A stretch of DNA of 51,702 bases from the NCBI GenBank assembly GCA_944325315.1, contig CALVAA010000013.1:1-51702 (forward strand), given 5' to 3'. Positions 25,845-34,866 of the stretch are shown one piece after another; the stretch's first letter is position 1; the number at the start of each line of letters is the position of its first letter. Below the pieces are notes generated by a model, which saw only the letters and a program-made list of their open reading frames with translations, had not been told where the DNA came from and searched no databases. The DNA is from Candidatus Gastranaerophilales bacterium (GTDB taxonomy: Bacteria; Cyanobacteriota; Vampirovibrionia; Gastranaerophilales; Gastranaerophilaceae). A program made the position numbers and the translations under genes.

Positions 25845-26276
25845 TTATTTTGATTCAAAAAGCCCTAAAAGCGCAAGTTTATAACCTATTTTTGAAAAGC
25901 CCGTAATTGTACCTATACAGTTTGAGGAAATATATGATACTTTTCTAAAATCTTCTCTGGCATTTATATTAGATAAATGCACCTCAACAGTTTTAACTTT
26001 TACTGCTTTAATAGCGTCTGCTATTGCAACGCTTGTATGTGTATAAGCGGCAGGGTTTATTATAATGCCGTCAAAATCTTTTGCGCTTTGAATTTTATCA
26101 ACAATACATCCTTCATGGTTTGATTGAAAAAATTCTAATTTGATATTTTGGTTCAAATTCCGTGCAAACTCTAAAAGCTCATCTTCTATTGTTTTTAAAG
26201 TATCCGAACCATATATTTCCGGCTCTCTTGAGCCTAAAAGATTTAAATTTGGGCCATTTATAACAAGTATTTTCAT
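25845..26276 (-). CDS. aroQ: 3-dehydroquinate dehydratase, type II
   Basis: AroQ removes water from 3-dehydroquinate in the shikimate pathway. The 143-residue protein shows INGPNLNLLGSREPEIYG (catalytic Arg and Tyr loop), FFQSNHEGCIVDKI, INPAAYTHTSVAIADAI (catalytic His) and VEVHLSNINAREDFRKVSYIS. Dodecameric in known members. It lies nine bases after ribD in the operon. Confidence 0.97.
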   Translation of the reverse strand: MKILVINGPNLNLLGSREPEIYGSDTLKTIEDELLEFARNLNQNIKLEFFQSNHEGCIVDKIQSAKDFDGIIINPAAYTHTSVAIADAIKAVKVKTVEVHLSNINAREDFRKVSYISSNCIGTITGFSKIGYKLALLGLFESK

Positions 26277-26285
26277 ATTTTCCCC

Positions 26286-27353
26286 TTATTTTCTAATTTT
26301 ACCATTAATTAAAAAATTATCGTCTATTTTTCTGATGTAAATATCATCCAGTTCAATTGCATCATCTATTTTAGATATTTCAATATTTTGAACAAAGTTT
26401 ATTCCCGAGCCAAAAATTTTAGGAGCAACAAACTGATTAATTTCATCGACCAGCTTATTCTTCAAAAGCATGGAATTAAATCCGACACCGGCTTCAACCA
26501 TAATTGAATAAATGCCCCTTTTATATAAATCTTTAAAAAGAAGAGTATAATTCCCGCTAAATTTAATTTGTTCCACATTATTCATGCAAGGAATTTTAGA
26601 ATTGTTAATTAAAATTATTCTTACACTATCATTTTTAAAAACATTACAGCTAAAAGGAATTTTATTATTAGGATCAAAAATTATTCTGATTGGAGATTTT
26701 TTATTTTTTATTCTGACATCCAATCTCGGATTATCAGCTAATACAGTACCCGAAGCAGTCATTATTGCCTGATATTCACTTCTTAATTTCTGAACGGCTT
26801 GTCTTGCTTTTTCATTTGTAATCCACTTTGATTTACCGTTTTCTAAAGCAATTTTTGAATCCAGCGTTGTTGCCGTTTTCAACATAATATATGGAAGATT
26901 TGTTGAAAAATTTTTATTAAAAACTTTATTTAATTCTCTTGCTTCTTTTTCTAAAACGCCTGAAATTACTTCAATTCCGGCGTCTGTAAGCTTTTTAACA
27001 CCTTTTTTATTAACGCTTGGGTTAGGGTCAACTTGCGCTATAACAACTTTTTTAATACCGGATTCAATAATTAAATCCGCACAAGGGGGGGTCTTTCCCC
27101 AGTGAGAACAAGGCTCAAGATTAACTATTAAAGTTTTATTTTTTGTATTTCCTTTAGCATTATTTATTGCATTAACTTCAGCATGATTTGAACCAAACTT
27201 TTGATGATAGCCGCACGATATAATACTGTCACTGTCTTCATCATAAACAACAGCGCCAACATATGGGTTTGGTTCAACTTTGCCTTTAGCTTTTTTAGCA
27301 AGGCTAATGCATTTTTGCATTAACTTTTCATACTTGTTCGCTATTGTCTTCAT
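26286..27353 (-). CDS. ribD: Bifunctional riboflavin biosynthesis protein RibD
   Basis: An N-terminal deaminase with zinc ligands in SNHAEVNAI and EPCSHWGKTPPCADLI is followed by a reductase domain (about 150-355) with TATTLDSKIAL, KWITNEKARQAVQKLRS and VEAGVGFNSMLL. Together they convert the diaminopyrimidinone to the ribitylamino product. The ATG giving MKTIANKYEK overlaps the cpaF-like gene by 26 bases; in-frame TTG and GTG codons further upstream are less likely. Confidence 0.95.
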   Translation of the reverse strand: MKTIANKYEKLMQKCISLAKKAKGKVEPNPYVGAVVYDEDSDSIISCGYHQKFGSNHAEVNAINNAKGNTKNKTLIVNLEPCSHWGKTPPCADLIIESGIKKVVIAQVDPNPSVNKKGVKKLTDAGIEVISGVLEKEARELNKVFNKNFSTNLPYIMLKTATTLDSKIALENGKSKWITNEKARQAVQKLRSEYQAIMTASGTVLADNPRLDVRIKNKKSPIRIIFDPNNKIPFSCNVFKNDSVRIILINNSKIPCMNNVEQIKFSGNYTLLFKDLYKRGIYSIMVEAGVGFNSMLLKNKLVDEINQFVAPKIFGSGINFVQNIEISKIDDAIELDDIYIRKIDDNFLINGKIRK

Positions 27354-28680
27354 TATTTTTATTTTCACCAAAGTCAGCTTTATATTGCTTTATAATCTCT
27401 TCCTGCACTTGTTCCAGCTTATTTTCCACTTCTTCTTTTTTTAATTGGTCTGCATCATTTTTTGCAGGAAGGTCCTTTTTGAACTTTTTCAAAATATCAA
27501 TATTATTTTTTTTACCATATCTGTTTAAAATATCATCACTTGGTTTGACAGGATAGGTGTGTTTATATGATTCATCAAAAATATTATCTCCGATAGGCAG
27601 AGAATTCATTTTAATTTCTTCAAAAAATCCGGGCACTATTGAATTGGATTTATGTTCATCGAAATCGTTTAAATAAAAAATATCTTCTGTTTGAATTCCT
27701 TCTGCTTCTTTTTTAATTTGACTTATTGAAGCAATTTTTCTTTTTGAAATTTCATTATTTTTAACAAAAATTACAATATCAAAAACCTGTTTTATAAGTT
27801 CTTGTGCATGGTTTTTCTCAATATTTTTTTCTTTGGATAAAATATCCGCTATCTTGTCAAATGCACTATTGATACTTGAAGCACTATATGTCATTATAGC
27901 TCCTTTATAGCTTAAAAATTTTGACAAAACAAAAGATAAATCATTATCATCAATATCATTTATAAATATTTTATCCTGATGAGATGAAAAAATAGATTCA
28001 TAAAGCTCTTTTTTTTCATTTGTATCAATTAGTGAAAAATCAAAATTTAAAATATTATCATTTTCAATTTTTAACTCACTTGAATTATCAACCAAAACAA
28101 CTGTGTTGTTTATCGGAACTTTTTTTGCCAAAGAAGATAACAGTGTTGTTTTTAGAGTATTTCTGTCCCCTATAATCAAAATATTTATTTTTATTGCACA
28201 AAGCGCCTCTAATACAAGTGCAATTTCTTTAGAGACTGCTTTTTCATCTTGCAAAACCGCAAGAGAAGCAAATTTTTCCCTGTAGCATTTTACAAAAATG
28301 CAAGGATTGTCAGACAACGGAGGTAATGTGGCTTTAATATTTACTCCCAATTCATGGTTAAACGATATTATCGGTTTTTTTTCGTCAATTTCAAAGGCGA
28401 TATTTTGAGCATACTTTTTAATCAAATTTTCAATCTGAACGGAATCTCTAAAAGTTGAAGTGCTTTTGTGGATTCTGTTATTTTTATTTATATATATATT
28501 TTTTGCCCCGTTAACAAATATTGAGTTAATATTTTCATCTTCAAGCAAACTGTCAAGGATACCCAAAGAAGCAAATTGTTTTGAAATTTCGCTTGTAGGA
28601 TAATATTTAGGTTCTTGTTTTTGCTTTTCTTCAACTTTTAACATTGAATTTTGTGCATTTAATCTATCTTTTAAGGACAA
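27328..28680 (-). CDS. CpaF/TadA-like secretion ATPase with degenerate catalytic motifs
   Basis: The N-terminal part (LLEDENINSIFVNGAKNIYI ... LGVNIKATLPPLSD ... FVKCYREKFASLAVL) follows the CpaF pattern of type II/IV secretion ATPases, which power Flp pilus assembly. The nucleotide motifs are eroded: Walker A is GDRNTLKTT (171-179; K177 and T178 kept, Gly-rich loop lost), the RMRPDR arginine motif is replaced by FSSHQDK, the Walker B GEVRG by NDIDD (241-245), and the THAN motif by SAS. After about residue 330 a charged, disordered tail follows. It may be a pseudo-ATPase partner. It sits two bases downstream of the cpaE-like gene. Confidence 0.82.
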   Translation of the reverse strand: MSLKDRLNAQNSMLKVEEKQKQEPKYYPTSEISKQFASLGILDSLLEDENINSIFVNGAKNIYINKNNRIHKSTSTFRDSVQIENLIKKYAQNIAFEIDEKKPIISFNHELGVNIKATLPPLSDNPCIFVKCYREKFASLAVLQDEKAVSKEIALVLEALCAIKINILIIGDRNTLKTTLLSSLAKKVPINNTVVLVDNSSELKIENDNILNFDFSLIDTNEKKELYESIFSSHQDKIFINDIDDNDLSFVLSKFLSYKGAIMTYSASSINSAFDKIADILSKEKNIEKNHAQELIKQVFDIVIFVKNNEISKRKIASISQIKKEAEGIQTEDIFYLNDFDEHKSNSIVPGFFEEIKMNSLPIGDNIFDESYKHTYPVKPSDDILNRYGKKNNIDILKKFKKDLPAKNDADQLKKEEVENKLEQVQEEIIKQYKADFGENKNNEDNSEQV

Positions 28681-28682
28681 AA

Positions 28683-29846
28683 TTATTCCCCCATTCTCCT
28701 TAACAAATTATATATTCCATGGTTATATTTTATTTTTGGCAAACCGGAAAAATCTATATTTAATATTTTGACTGCAATATCTCTATATGCTTTTGCAATA
28801 TTTGAATTTGGATTTACTTCTCCTACAGGATGACCTAAATTAATGGCATCTATAAGAGTAAGGTAGTTATTAGGAATCATTGAAAAAACTTTTTTTGAAA
28901 CAGTTTTTTCAATATCATCAACTGTTATTTGAGAATTTTTAGTATATCTGCTTATTATAAGTTTTATTTTATCATCATCATAGCCTATATTGTCAAATAG
29001 TTCATAACATTTTTGACAATTTCTTATTGAAGACATGTTCTCGAGCGCCAAAAGCAAAATTAAATCCGAATTATTCAAAATATTTATGCTGTTTTCATCA
29101 ACAATTCCCGAAGTGTCAATTATAATATATGAAAACAAATTTTTTAAAAAAGTGATAATTTTATTTACGGTTTTAATATTATACTTACTTGGAATTATAT
29201 CCTCGTTTAATGTGGGGAATAAATATAAATTTGTATTTTGATATCTGTCTAAAAAAGATAACAAAAGTTCCTTATCAGATTCATCCGTTTTTGATAAAAT
29301 ATATTCACTGTTTGTTTTCGGTTTAATGTTTAAAAACACGCATGCGTCTTCTTTATTTGAACTCAAATCCAAAAGACAAACTTTCTCATTTGAATTTTTT
29401 ACAATTTCATAAGCCAAATTTACAGCCAAAGATGTTTTTCCAACACCACCTTTGTTTGAAAAAACAGATATTATATTTGCAAAATTTGTTTTATTTTCTT
29501 TCAAAGTTCTTATTTTTTCAATCGAAGCAACGAGTATAGGTTTAATTACCGGTTTTAAGATAAAATCCGATACATTGTTTTTTAAAGCCAAACTGACAAG
29601 CTCGGAATTAATTTCATAAGAAGTTGCAATAAAATAAGTATTTTTAATATTTTTAACTTTATTTAAAAGTTTTTCCGATTCTTTTGAATTAATATCAAAA
29701 ATCACCAAATCAATTTCTTCTGTGTTTTTTAGAGAATCAAAATCTTCATAACAAAAAACAAGATTAATTCCGCCTATTTCATTCAACAAAGACGAGATAG
29801 AATCTCTTGAATTTTTATTTTTATCGATAATTACCGCTCTAATCAT
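28683..29846 (-). CDS. CpaE/TadZ-like protein: receiver domain plus MinD/ParA ATPase
   Basis: Residues 1 to about 118 form a response-regulator receiver (D8, phosphoacceptor position D51 in VIFDI, K98 in ILKPV). Residues about 124-385 form a ParA/MinD ATPase with deviant Walker A NKGGVGKTS (131-139), VCLLDLSS and YIIIDTSG. This layout defines CpaE/TadZ, which localise Flp/Tad pilus machinery at the cell pole. I chose the ATG giving MIRAVIID, with a GGGGCGGA stretch upstream, over a TTG 33 bases earlier. Only the CpaF-like gene of the Tad set is adjacent. Confidence 0.87.
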   Translation of the reverse strand: MIRAVIIDKNKNSRDSISSLLNEIGGINLVFCYEDFDSLKNTEEIDLVIFDINSKESEKLLNKVKNIKNTYFIATSYEINSELVSLALKNNVSDFILKPVIKPILVASIEKIRTLKENKTNFANIISVFSNKGGVGKTSLAVNLAYEIVKNSNEKVCLLDLSSNKEDACVFLNIKPKTNSEYILSKTDESDKELLLSFLDRYQNTNLYLFPTLNEDIIPSKYNIKTVNKIITFLKNLFSYIIIDTSGIVDENSINILNNSDLILLLALENMSSIRNCQKCYELFDNIGYDDDKIKLIISRYTKNSQITVDDIEKTVSKKVFSMIPNNYLTLIDAINLGHPVGEVNPNSNIAKAYRDIAVKILNIDFSGLPKIKYNHGIYNLLRRMGE

Positions 29847-29897
29847 TAGTATTCCGCCCCTTTTTATTATATTAAACAAGGAAAAATATGAATATAC

Positions 29898-30392
29898 TTA
29901 ATTAAGAGTATTTTTAAGAAAATTTAAAAATTCATAAAGCGCTTGTTCTACCATATCTTTTTTTATTTCATAACGATTGTTTGTATTTGATTTTTTTGAA
30001 ATATATTCTACAATCTTAATTTTATCTATACACCCTAAACCGATATACACAAGACCTATAGGCTTTTCTTTGCTGCCGCCTGTAGGCCCTAAAATTCCGG
30101 TTGTTATAATAGCACAGTTTCCATACCTTAAAAGTCCCAAAACCATTTCATTTGCAGTTTGTCTGCTTACTGCACCAAATTTATCAAGGGTATCTTTATT
30201 TACATTTAAATATTTTTGTTTTGCTTCATTAGAGTATGTAACAAAATTTTGAAAAATATATTCACTTGCTCCGCTTATATCAGTTAAATAAGAACTGATA
30301 AGGCCGCCGGTGCAACTTTCTGCGGTTGAGAGTGTCAATTTATTTTTTAATAAAATATCTTTAATTTGATTTAATAGATTATATTTTTCCAT
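29898..30392 (-). CDS. pncC: CinA C-terminal-domain protein, nicotinamide-nucleotide amidase
   Basis: The 164-residue protein has only the CinA C-terminal domain: TLSTAESCTGGLISSYLTD with the catalytic Ser region, FVTYSNEAKQKYLNV, ANEMVLGLL and TTGILGPTGGSKEKPIGLVYIG. The family deamidates NMN in pyridine nucleotide salvage. The N-terminal MocF-like domain of long CinA is absent. It follows the exported-protein gene by two bases. Confidence 0.93.
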   Translation of the reverse strand: MEKYNLLNQIKDILLKNKLTLSTAESCTGGLISSYLTDISGASEYIFQNFVTYSNEAKQKYLNVNKDTLDKFGAVSRQTANEMVLGLLRYGNCAIITTGILGPTGGSKEKPIGLVYIGLGCIDKIKIVEYISKKSNTNNRYEIKKDMVEQALYEFLNFLKNTLN

Positions 30393-30394
30393 AA

Positions 30395-31087
30395 TTAAGA
30401 AGGTATATCCAAAGTTGACAAAAGTATTATATCAAATTTTACACCTTTTTTAATGATAATTTCATCACCATGCCTGAATAAATCCGCAACGGTATTATAT
30501 ACACTTGAACCTACACAAGCAACAACTCCGCCAACGGCAGCAACCGGAACAAAAAGGATTTTTGCGCCTTTAAATAAATCATCTCCTGCACTTGCGCCCC
30601 ACTTGACCGTTCTTGGAACAATTTGTCCTGCTTTTTTAACATCTCTTGCAACAGCCTTAAAATAATTTCCGTTTGTAGTCAAAGCACCGTCAGGCTTTAA
30701 GACATATTCAAAATGGCTTGCGATACCTGAATTTATAGGAAGCTGAACGCCGGTTTTTGTAACCAAATGGTCAAGAGTTAAGTACAACATTGCAGGGCGT
30801 GAAAAACATTTTGAATAAACAACCTTTGAAACCCTGCCTCTGAATATTGTCATCGAAGGTAGTATTAATTTATTGTTTACATATATATCTTTTGTAAGAT
30901 ATGCTTGGAACATATCCCCTTGAGAAATAAGTTTTGTTGTAACATCCTGTGCCATTGAAAGTTCTAATTTTGTACCGTAAGGTATGCTTATGCCGTCTAT
31001 ATCTGCATAGAGTTGATGTGCGGCTTCAGCTTTGGCAAAAGTTAACAACAGACACAAACACAATAATAATGTTTTTAAAAATTTCAT
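30395..31087 (-). CDS. Exported protein of unknown function
   Basis: A signal peptide (MKFLKTLLLCLCLLLTFAKAEA) precedes a mature part starting AHQLYADIDG. A beta-rich domain follows with the pattern IPYGTKLELSMAQDVTTKL ... GDMFQAYLTKDIYVNNKLILP ... FRGRVSKVVYS, resembling domains in which a stored value limits export (conserved hypothetical lineage-type). A short hydrophobic segment at about 178-195 may touch a membrane. AAGGAT is the ribosome site. It lies between the YhaM-like gene and pncC in one transcript. Confidence 0.75.
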   Translation of the reverse strand: MKFLKTLLLCLCLLLTFAKAEAAHQLYADIDGISIPYGTKLELSMAQDVTTKLISQGDMFQAYLTKDIYVNNKLILPSMTIFRGRVSKVVYSKCFSRPAMLYLTLDHLVTKTGVQLPINSGIASHFEYVLKPDGALTTNGNYFKAVARDVKKAGQIVPRTVKWGASAGDDLFKGAKILFVPVAAVGGVVACVGSSVYNTVADLFRHGDEIIIKKGVKFDIILLSTLDIPS

Positions 31088-31099
31088 TTTTCTATCCTT

Positions 31100-31936
31100 T
31101 TATAAATTTTTAATATCATTTACACTGGTTGCACCAAATTTAGCGCTCAAATCATCAATATGATGAATTATATAATAAAAAGGTTCTAAGTCCCTTTCGC
31201 CTAAATCTATCATTGCTCCCCATTCACTTCTTCCATGGTGAGCTGCAATCATTTTTGCTATATTAAAAAACCCGGCATTCATACACATACTATATGCAAA
31301 TTGAGAATGAGAAATCCAATCTTTTCTAAATTTTTCATTGTATTCAATTAAACCGGATTCAAGGTTAATATCATATTCGAAAATTTTACCGATATCATGC
31401 AATATTAAAGCAGCTAAAACCTCGTCTTTATCTAAAGGTTTTTTGATTGCAGAAAGAATTGAATTTGCAATTTCAATACATTCTTTTGTATGAACAATAA
31501 GCCCTCCGATATAGTTATGGTGCATTTGCTTGGCAGCCGGAGCAACAATAAAAAGATTTTTATTTTCTTCAATAAAGTTCAATACAAAGTTTTTAAGTTT
31601 TTCGTTTTTAAAAGTTTTTATTGTATCGACAATAAAGTTATAGTGTTCTATGCGCCTATCTTCATCAACACCCAAAACTGCCTGTTCAATAACTTCAAGG
31701 TTATTTATAAGACAATTGTTGAACTTTTCATTATAACTTCCGGTAATTATCCTTATAATATTTCCCACCCTTGTTGCAATATCCGGAGTTCTGTTGAGTG
31801 TTTCTTCCCATAAAACACAGTTTAGAATCGAATTGTTTTCAAGGTTTTTAATTTGCATTTTTCCCATTTTTGTGCCGGCTTTTGTATCTCCGACAGAAAA
31901 GGAAAGAATTTCATATTTACTATTTAAATCTAACAT
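31100..31936 (-). CDS. YhaM-like 3'-5' exoribonuclease (OB fold plus HD domain)
   Basis: The N-terminal 95 residues fit an OB-fold nucleic-acid binding domain. An HD phosphohydrolase domain follows, with the first His in MHHNYIGGLIVHTKE, the HD pair in LILHDIGKIFEY and later His in HSQFAYS and AAHHGRSEWG. Bacillus YhaM has this layout and degrades RNA from the 3' end. At 278 residues it is a little shorter. A TAAAAT -10 box ends six bases before the ATG, with no ribosome site. It heads the ten-gene minus-strand unit. Confidence 0.85.
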   Translation of the reverse strand: MLDLNSKYEILSFSVGDTKAGTKMGKMQIKNLENNSILNCVLWEETLNRTPDIATRVGNIIRIITGSYNEKFNNCLINNLEVIEQAVLGVDEDRRIEHYNFIVDTIKTFKNEKLKNFVLNFIEENKNLFIVAPAAKQMHHNYIGGLIVHTKECIEIANSILSAIKKPLDKDEVLAALILHDIGKIFEYDINLESGLIEYNEKFRKDWISHSQFAYSMCMNAGFFNIAKMIAAHHGRSEWGAMIDLGERDLEPFYYIIHHIDDLSAKFGATSVNDIKNL

Positions 31937-31942
31937 AAGATT

Positions 31943-31948
31943 ATTTTA
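31943..31948 (-). promoter_or_regulatory. -10 box of a leaderless promoter for the YhaM-like gene
   Basis: TAAAAT on the minus strand ends six bases before the ATG at 31936. The -35 is not clear. It lies between that ATG and a terminator hairpin at 31961-31994, so it serves the long downstream operon. Confidence 0.6.
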
Positions 31949-31960
31949 CTACAACACAAA

Positions 31961-31994
31961 ATAAGACGCCAGTATTTATTATAAGGCGTCTTAT
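31961..31994 (-). terminator. Rho-independent terminator of the acetate-CoA ligase gene
   Basis: ATAAGACGCC and GGCGTCTTAT form a 10-bp perfect stem with a 14-base loop, about 22 bases after the stop of the minus-strand ligase gene. Minus-strand sequence after it begins TTTTGTGTT. Confidence 0.85.
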
Positions 31995-32016
31995 TTTTAT
32001 ATTTATAATTGATAAA

Positions 32017-34149
32017 TTATAGACAAGTGCCTAGTTTATCGATTGCTTCTTCTAAACGAACTTTAATACGACCGTCAACTGCTATGCCTTCACCGGTTTT
32101 TTCACTTATTAAAAGCGGATTGATATCCAACTCGTCAATAAACGGATAATCAGTCACCAATTGCGATAATCTTAATAAAGTTTCTTGGATTTGTGCTATT
32201 TGAGCAGGCTTTGTTCCTCTTGCACCTTCCAAAAGTTTGTATGCTTTAACTGATTTTATCATCTCCATAGCATCAATATCGGTTAAAGGAGCAATTCTAA
32301 AGGTTACGTCTTTCATTACTTCAATAAACACGCCGCCCAAACCAAACATCATCATAGGACCATATTGAGGATCGGTTGCAATACCTGCCACCATTTCTCG
32401 GTTACCTTTAACCATTTCTTGAATTATTACACCTTCAAGCCCTTCTAAAAGATTTCTTTCTTTTAATTTTGAAATTAAATCTTCATATTCATTTCTCAAT
32501 TGTTCTTCGGATTGAATATTAATTCTAACACCTCCGACATCTGTTTTATGAGATGTTGTTTTAGATGTCATTTTCATAACCACGGGATAACCGATTTCAT
32601 TACCTATACTAACCGCTTCTTCAATGTTTTTAGCAAAACCGGATTTACAAACTCTTATTCCGTAAGCATCTAAAACATCTATTGATTCTCTGGTTGTCAG
32701 TTGAGCTCTTCCTTCCGAGATTGATTGTTTTATAATTTGTTCTGCTTTTTTTCTATCAACGTCATAACAAGGAATATTTCCCTGGGGTCTTTCCATCCAT
32801 TTTCTTTGCTGATTTAATCTGTTGAAGCCGTCAGCTGCTTCTTCGGCGTACATAAAAAACGGCATATTTACATTTAAATCAGAAAGTTTTGTAAAGAATT
32901 CCGATTTTGTCATAAACACGCCAATGATTGGCTTAGCAGGATTTTTAGCCTTAATTTCCATTACGGCTTTAGCTACGTCAATATCTTTTAGTCCTAAAAA
33001 TGGAAGATATATAACCATTATCATATCAACATTATTATCGGCTATAACCGTTTCAAGGGTTTGTTTGTAGTGTTCAATCGGAGCAGATGCTATCATATCT
33101 ATAGGGTTTTTAACCGAAGCGGCAGAAGGTAGAAAGCTTCTTAGTTTTTCTTTTGTTTCATCTGATATTTTTGCCATCTGCATTCCGTATTCACAAACAG
33201 CATCTGTTGCCATGATTCCGGGGCCACCTGAATTTGTAATAATTGCAACTCTGTCGCCTTTAGGTATAGGACAATTTGTAAATACTTTAGCTGTTGCAAA
33301 AAGATTTTTAAGAGAATACTCTCTTATAACGCCGGATTGATTCAAAAGAGCGTTTGCAGCTTTATCAGCACCCGCTAAAGAGCCTGTGTGGCTGGATGCT
33401 GCTGATGCGCCTGCTGCTGAACGGCCTGCCTTGAGAGCAAGAATAGGTTTCTTTTTTGAAATTCTTGAAGCAAGTTTTCTAAAATTAGAAGGATTTTGAA
33501 TTGATTCCATATAAAGTAAAATTTGTTTTACATCATCCTCGTTTTCCCAGTATTCTAAAGCAGTTTCAGCATTAACATCCGCTTGGTTTCCAATTGATAT
33601 AAATTGAGCAAAACCAAGATTTAAGTCTTTTAATATATTTAAAATTCCGCCTCCCAATGCTCCTGATTGAGAAACAAAACCGATGTTTCCTCTTTCAGGT
33701 AATGATTCAGCAAAACAAGCGTCCATTCTAATTTCAGGATAAGTATTAACAACACCCAAACAGTTTGGACCAACGCATCTCATGCCATATTCTTTTACTT
33801 TTTCAAGTAGTTGTTTTTCTAATTCAGCCCCTTCTTTTCCTGTTTCTTTAAAGCCTGCTGTTATAATGCAAAGACCTTTAATGCCTTTTTTATTGCAATC
33901 ATCGATTGCATTTAAAACAAATTTAGCATTTACAACAATTAAGGCTAAATCAACATCACCCGGGATTTCATTAACATTTGTATAAGCTTGCAAACCTTCA
34001 ATTATACCGCCTTTTGGATTAACAGGATAAATTTTACCATTAAATTTATATTCTTGTAATCTTTTCATAATATCAGAACCAATAGTGTGTTCTTTGGTTG
34101 AAGCACCAATGACAGCAATTGATTTTGGTTTCATAATTTTGCTTAACAT
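32017..34149 (-). CDS. acdA: Acetate-CoA ligase (ADP-forming), fused alpha and beta subunits
   Basis: This enzyme converts acetyl-CoA, ADP and phosphate to acetate, CoA and ATP, a substrate-level ATP source in fermenters. Residues 1 to about 130 are a CoA-binding Rossmann domain (SIAVIGAST), followed by succinyl-CoA-ligase-like domains with the phospho-His in AASSHTGSLAGAD (H254) and GGPGIMATDA. The C-terminal part (about 487-710) is an ATP-grasp domain (YPVVMKMTSKTTSHKTDVGGV, EMVKGNREMVAGI, DPQYGPMMMFGLGG). No GNAT domain is attached, so it is not a Pat acetyltransferase. AAGGAC precedes the ATG. Its exact acyl specificity (acetate, propionate, others) is not shown. Confidence 0.93.
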   Translation of the reverse strand: MLSKIMKPKSIAVIGASTKEHTIGSDIMKRLQEYKFNGKIYPVNPKGGIIEGLQAYTNVNEIPGDVDLALIVVNAKFVLNAIDDCNKKGIKGLCIITAGFKETGKEGAELEKQLLEKVKEYGMRCVGPNCLGVVNTYPEIRMDACFAESLPERGNIGFVSQSGALGGGILNILKDLNLGFAQFISIGNQADVNAETALEYWENEDDVKQILLYMESIQNPSNFRKLASRISKKKPILALKAGRSAAGASAASSHTGSLAGADKAANALLNQSGVIREYSLKNLFATAKVFTNCPIPKGDRVAIITNSGGPGIMATDAVCEYGMQMAKISDETKEKLRSFLPSAASVKNPIDMIASAPIEHYKQTLETVIADNNVDMIMVIYLPFLGLKDIDVAKAVMEIKAKNPAKPIIGVFMTKSEFFTKLSDLNVNMPFFMYAEEAADGFNRLNQQRKWMERPQGNIPCYDVDRKKAEQIIKQSISEGRAQLTTRESIDVLDAYGIRVCKSGFAKNIEEAVSIGNEIGYPVVMKMTSKTTSHKTDVGGVRINIQSEEQLRNEYEDLISKLKERNLLEGLEGVIIQEMVKGNREMVAGIATDPQYGPMMMFGLGGVFIEVMKDVTFRIAPLTDIDAMEMIKSVKAYKLLEGARGTKPAQIAQIQETLLRLSQLVTDYPFIDELDINPLLISEKTGEGIAVDGRIKVRLEEAIDKLGTCL

Positions 34150-34178
34150 TTTATTGTCCTTTCTTATTTTGATTTTTA

Positions 34179-34814
34179 TTAATATCCATTTGGAATAAAA
34201 TCTCTTGAGCGAAATTTAGCGCCTAAAGATTTTGCAATAACACAGCAGCGCTCAACATCTACGGGAAAATTAGGAACATTTTCAACAATTGAAGCTGTTG
34301 TGTTTATTTTTGCTTCGACACAAGCTCTTATAAATCTTTTGGTTTCTTCGTAAGCATTTTCTATTTTAGGATTTGATATTTTATTGTAAACTTCTTCATT
34401 TTCACCGTTTAAACTTACTGAAATACTGTCAATATAAGGCGCAAGCTCTTGTGCTACATTTCTTTTATGAATCGCATTAGCATGACCATTTGTATTTATC
34501 CTTATTTTTAAATTTGGATAATTTTCTTTTAAATATTTTGCAATTTCAATAACTTCATTTACTCTAATTAACGGTTCACCATAGCCGCAAAAAACAATTT
34601 CTTTATTTTTTAATATTTTTTCTTTATTGCTTTCAATTTGCACTATAACGTCATCTGCGCTTGTATTATCTTCATCCAGCCAAAGCTTTGCACCTTGTAC
34701 ATCTTCCTTTTGGTTTCTTACGCAAAAAACACATGCATTTGTGCATGCGTTTGTCATATTTATATATGGCTTATCATCCAGGAAATATAAAAGATTTTCA
34801 TTACTTTCTGTCAT
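34179..34814 (-). CDS. TatD-linked-type radical SAM protein
   Basis: The 211-residue protein has a radical SAM cluster motif in ACTNACVFCVRN (CxxxCxxC), then FCGYGEPLIR, RINTNGHAN and SISVSLNGENEEVYNKI. This short form matches the family often found beside TatD nucleases; no TatD gene is adjacent here. Substrate unknown. TAAAAT ends six bases before the ATG with TTGTTT 16 bp further upstream, and there is no ribosome site, so a leaderless mRNA is likely. It is 29 bases upstream of the acetate-CoA ligase ORF, same strand. Confidence 0.85.
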   Translation of the reverse strand: MTESNENLLYFLDDKPYINMTNACTNACVFCVRNQKEDVQGAKLWLDEDNTSADDVIVQIESNKEKILKNKEIVFCGYGEPLIRVNEVIEIAKYLKENYPNLKIRINTNGHANAIHKRNVAQELAPYIDSISVSLNGENEEVYNKISNPKIENAYEETKRFIRACVEAKINTTASIVENVPNFPVDVERCCVIAKSLGAKFRSRDFIPNGY

Positions 34815-34820
34815 AACTTC

Positions 34821-34848
34821 ATTTTAACTCAACAAAAAACTAAAACAA
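34821..34848 (-). promoter_or_regulatory. Promoter of the radical SAM gene (TTGTTT - 16 - TAAAAT), leaderless
   Basis: On the minus strand TTGTTT (34843-34848) and TAAAAT (34821-34826) are 16 bp apart. The -10 box ends six bases before the ATG at 34814. Confidence 0.65.
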
Positions 34849-34866
34849 GAAATAAATTAAACTTTA

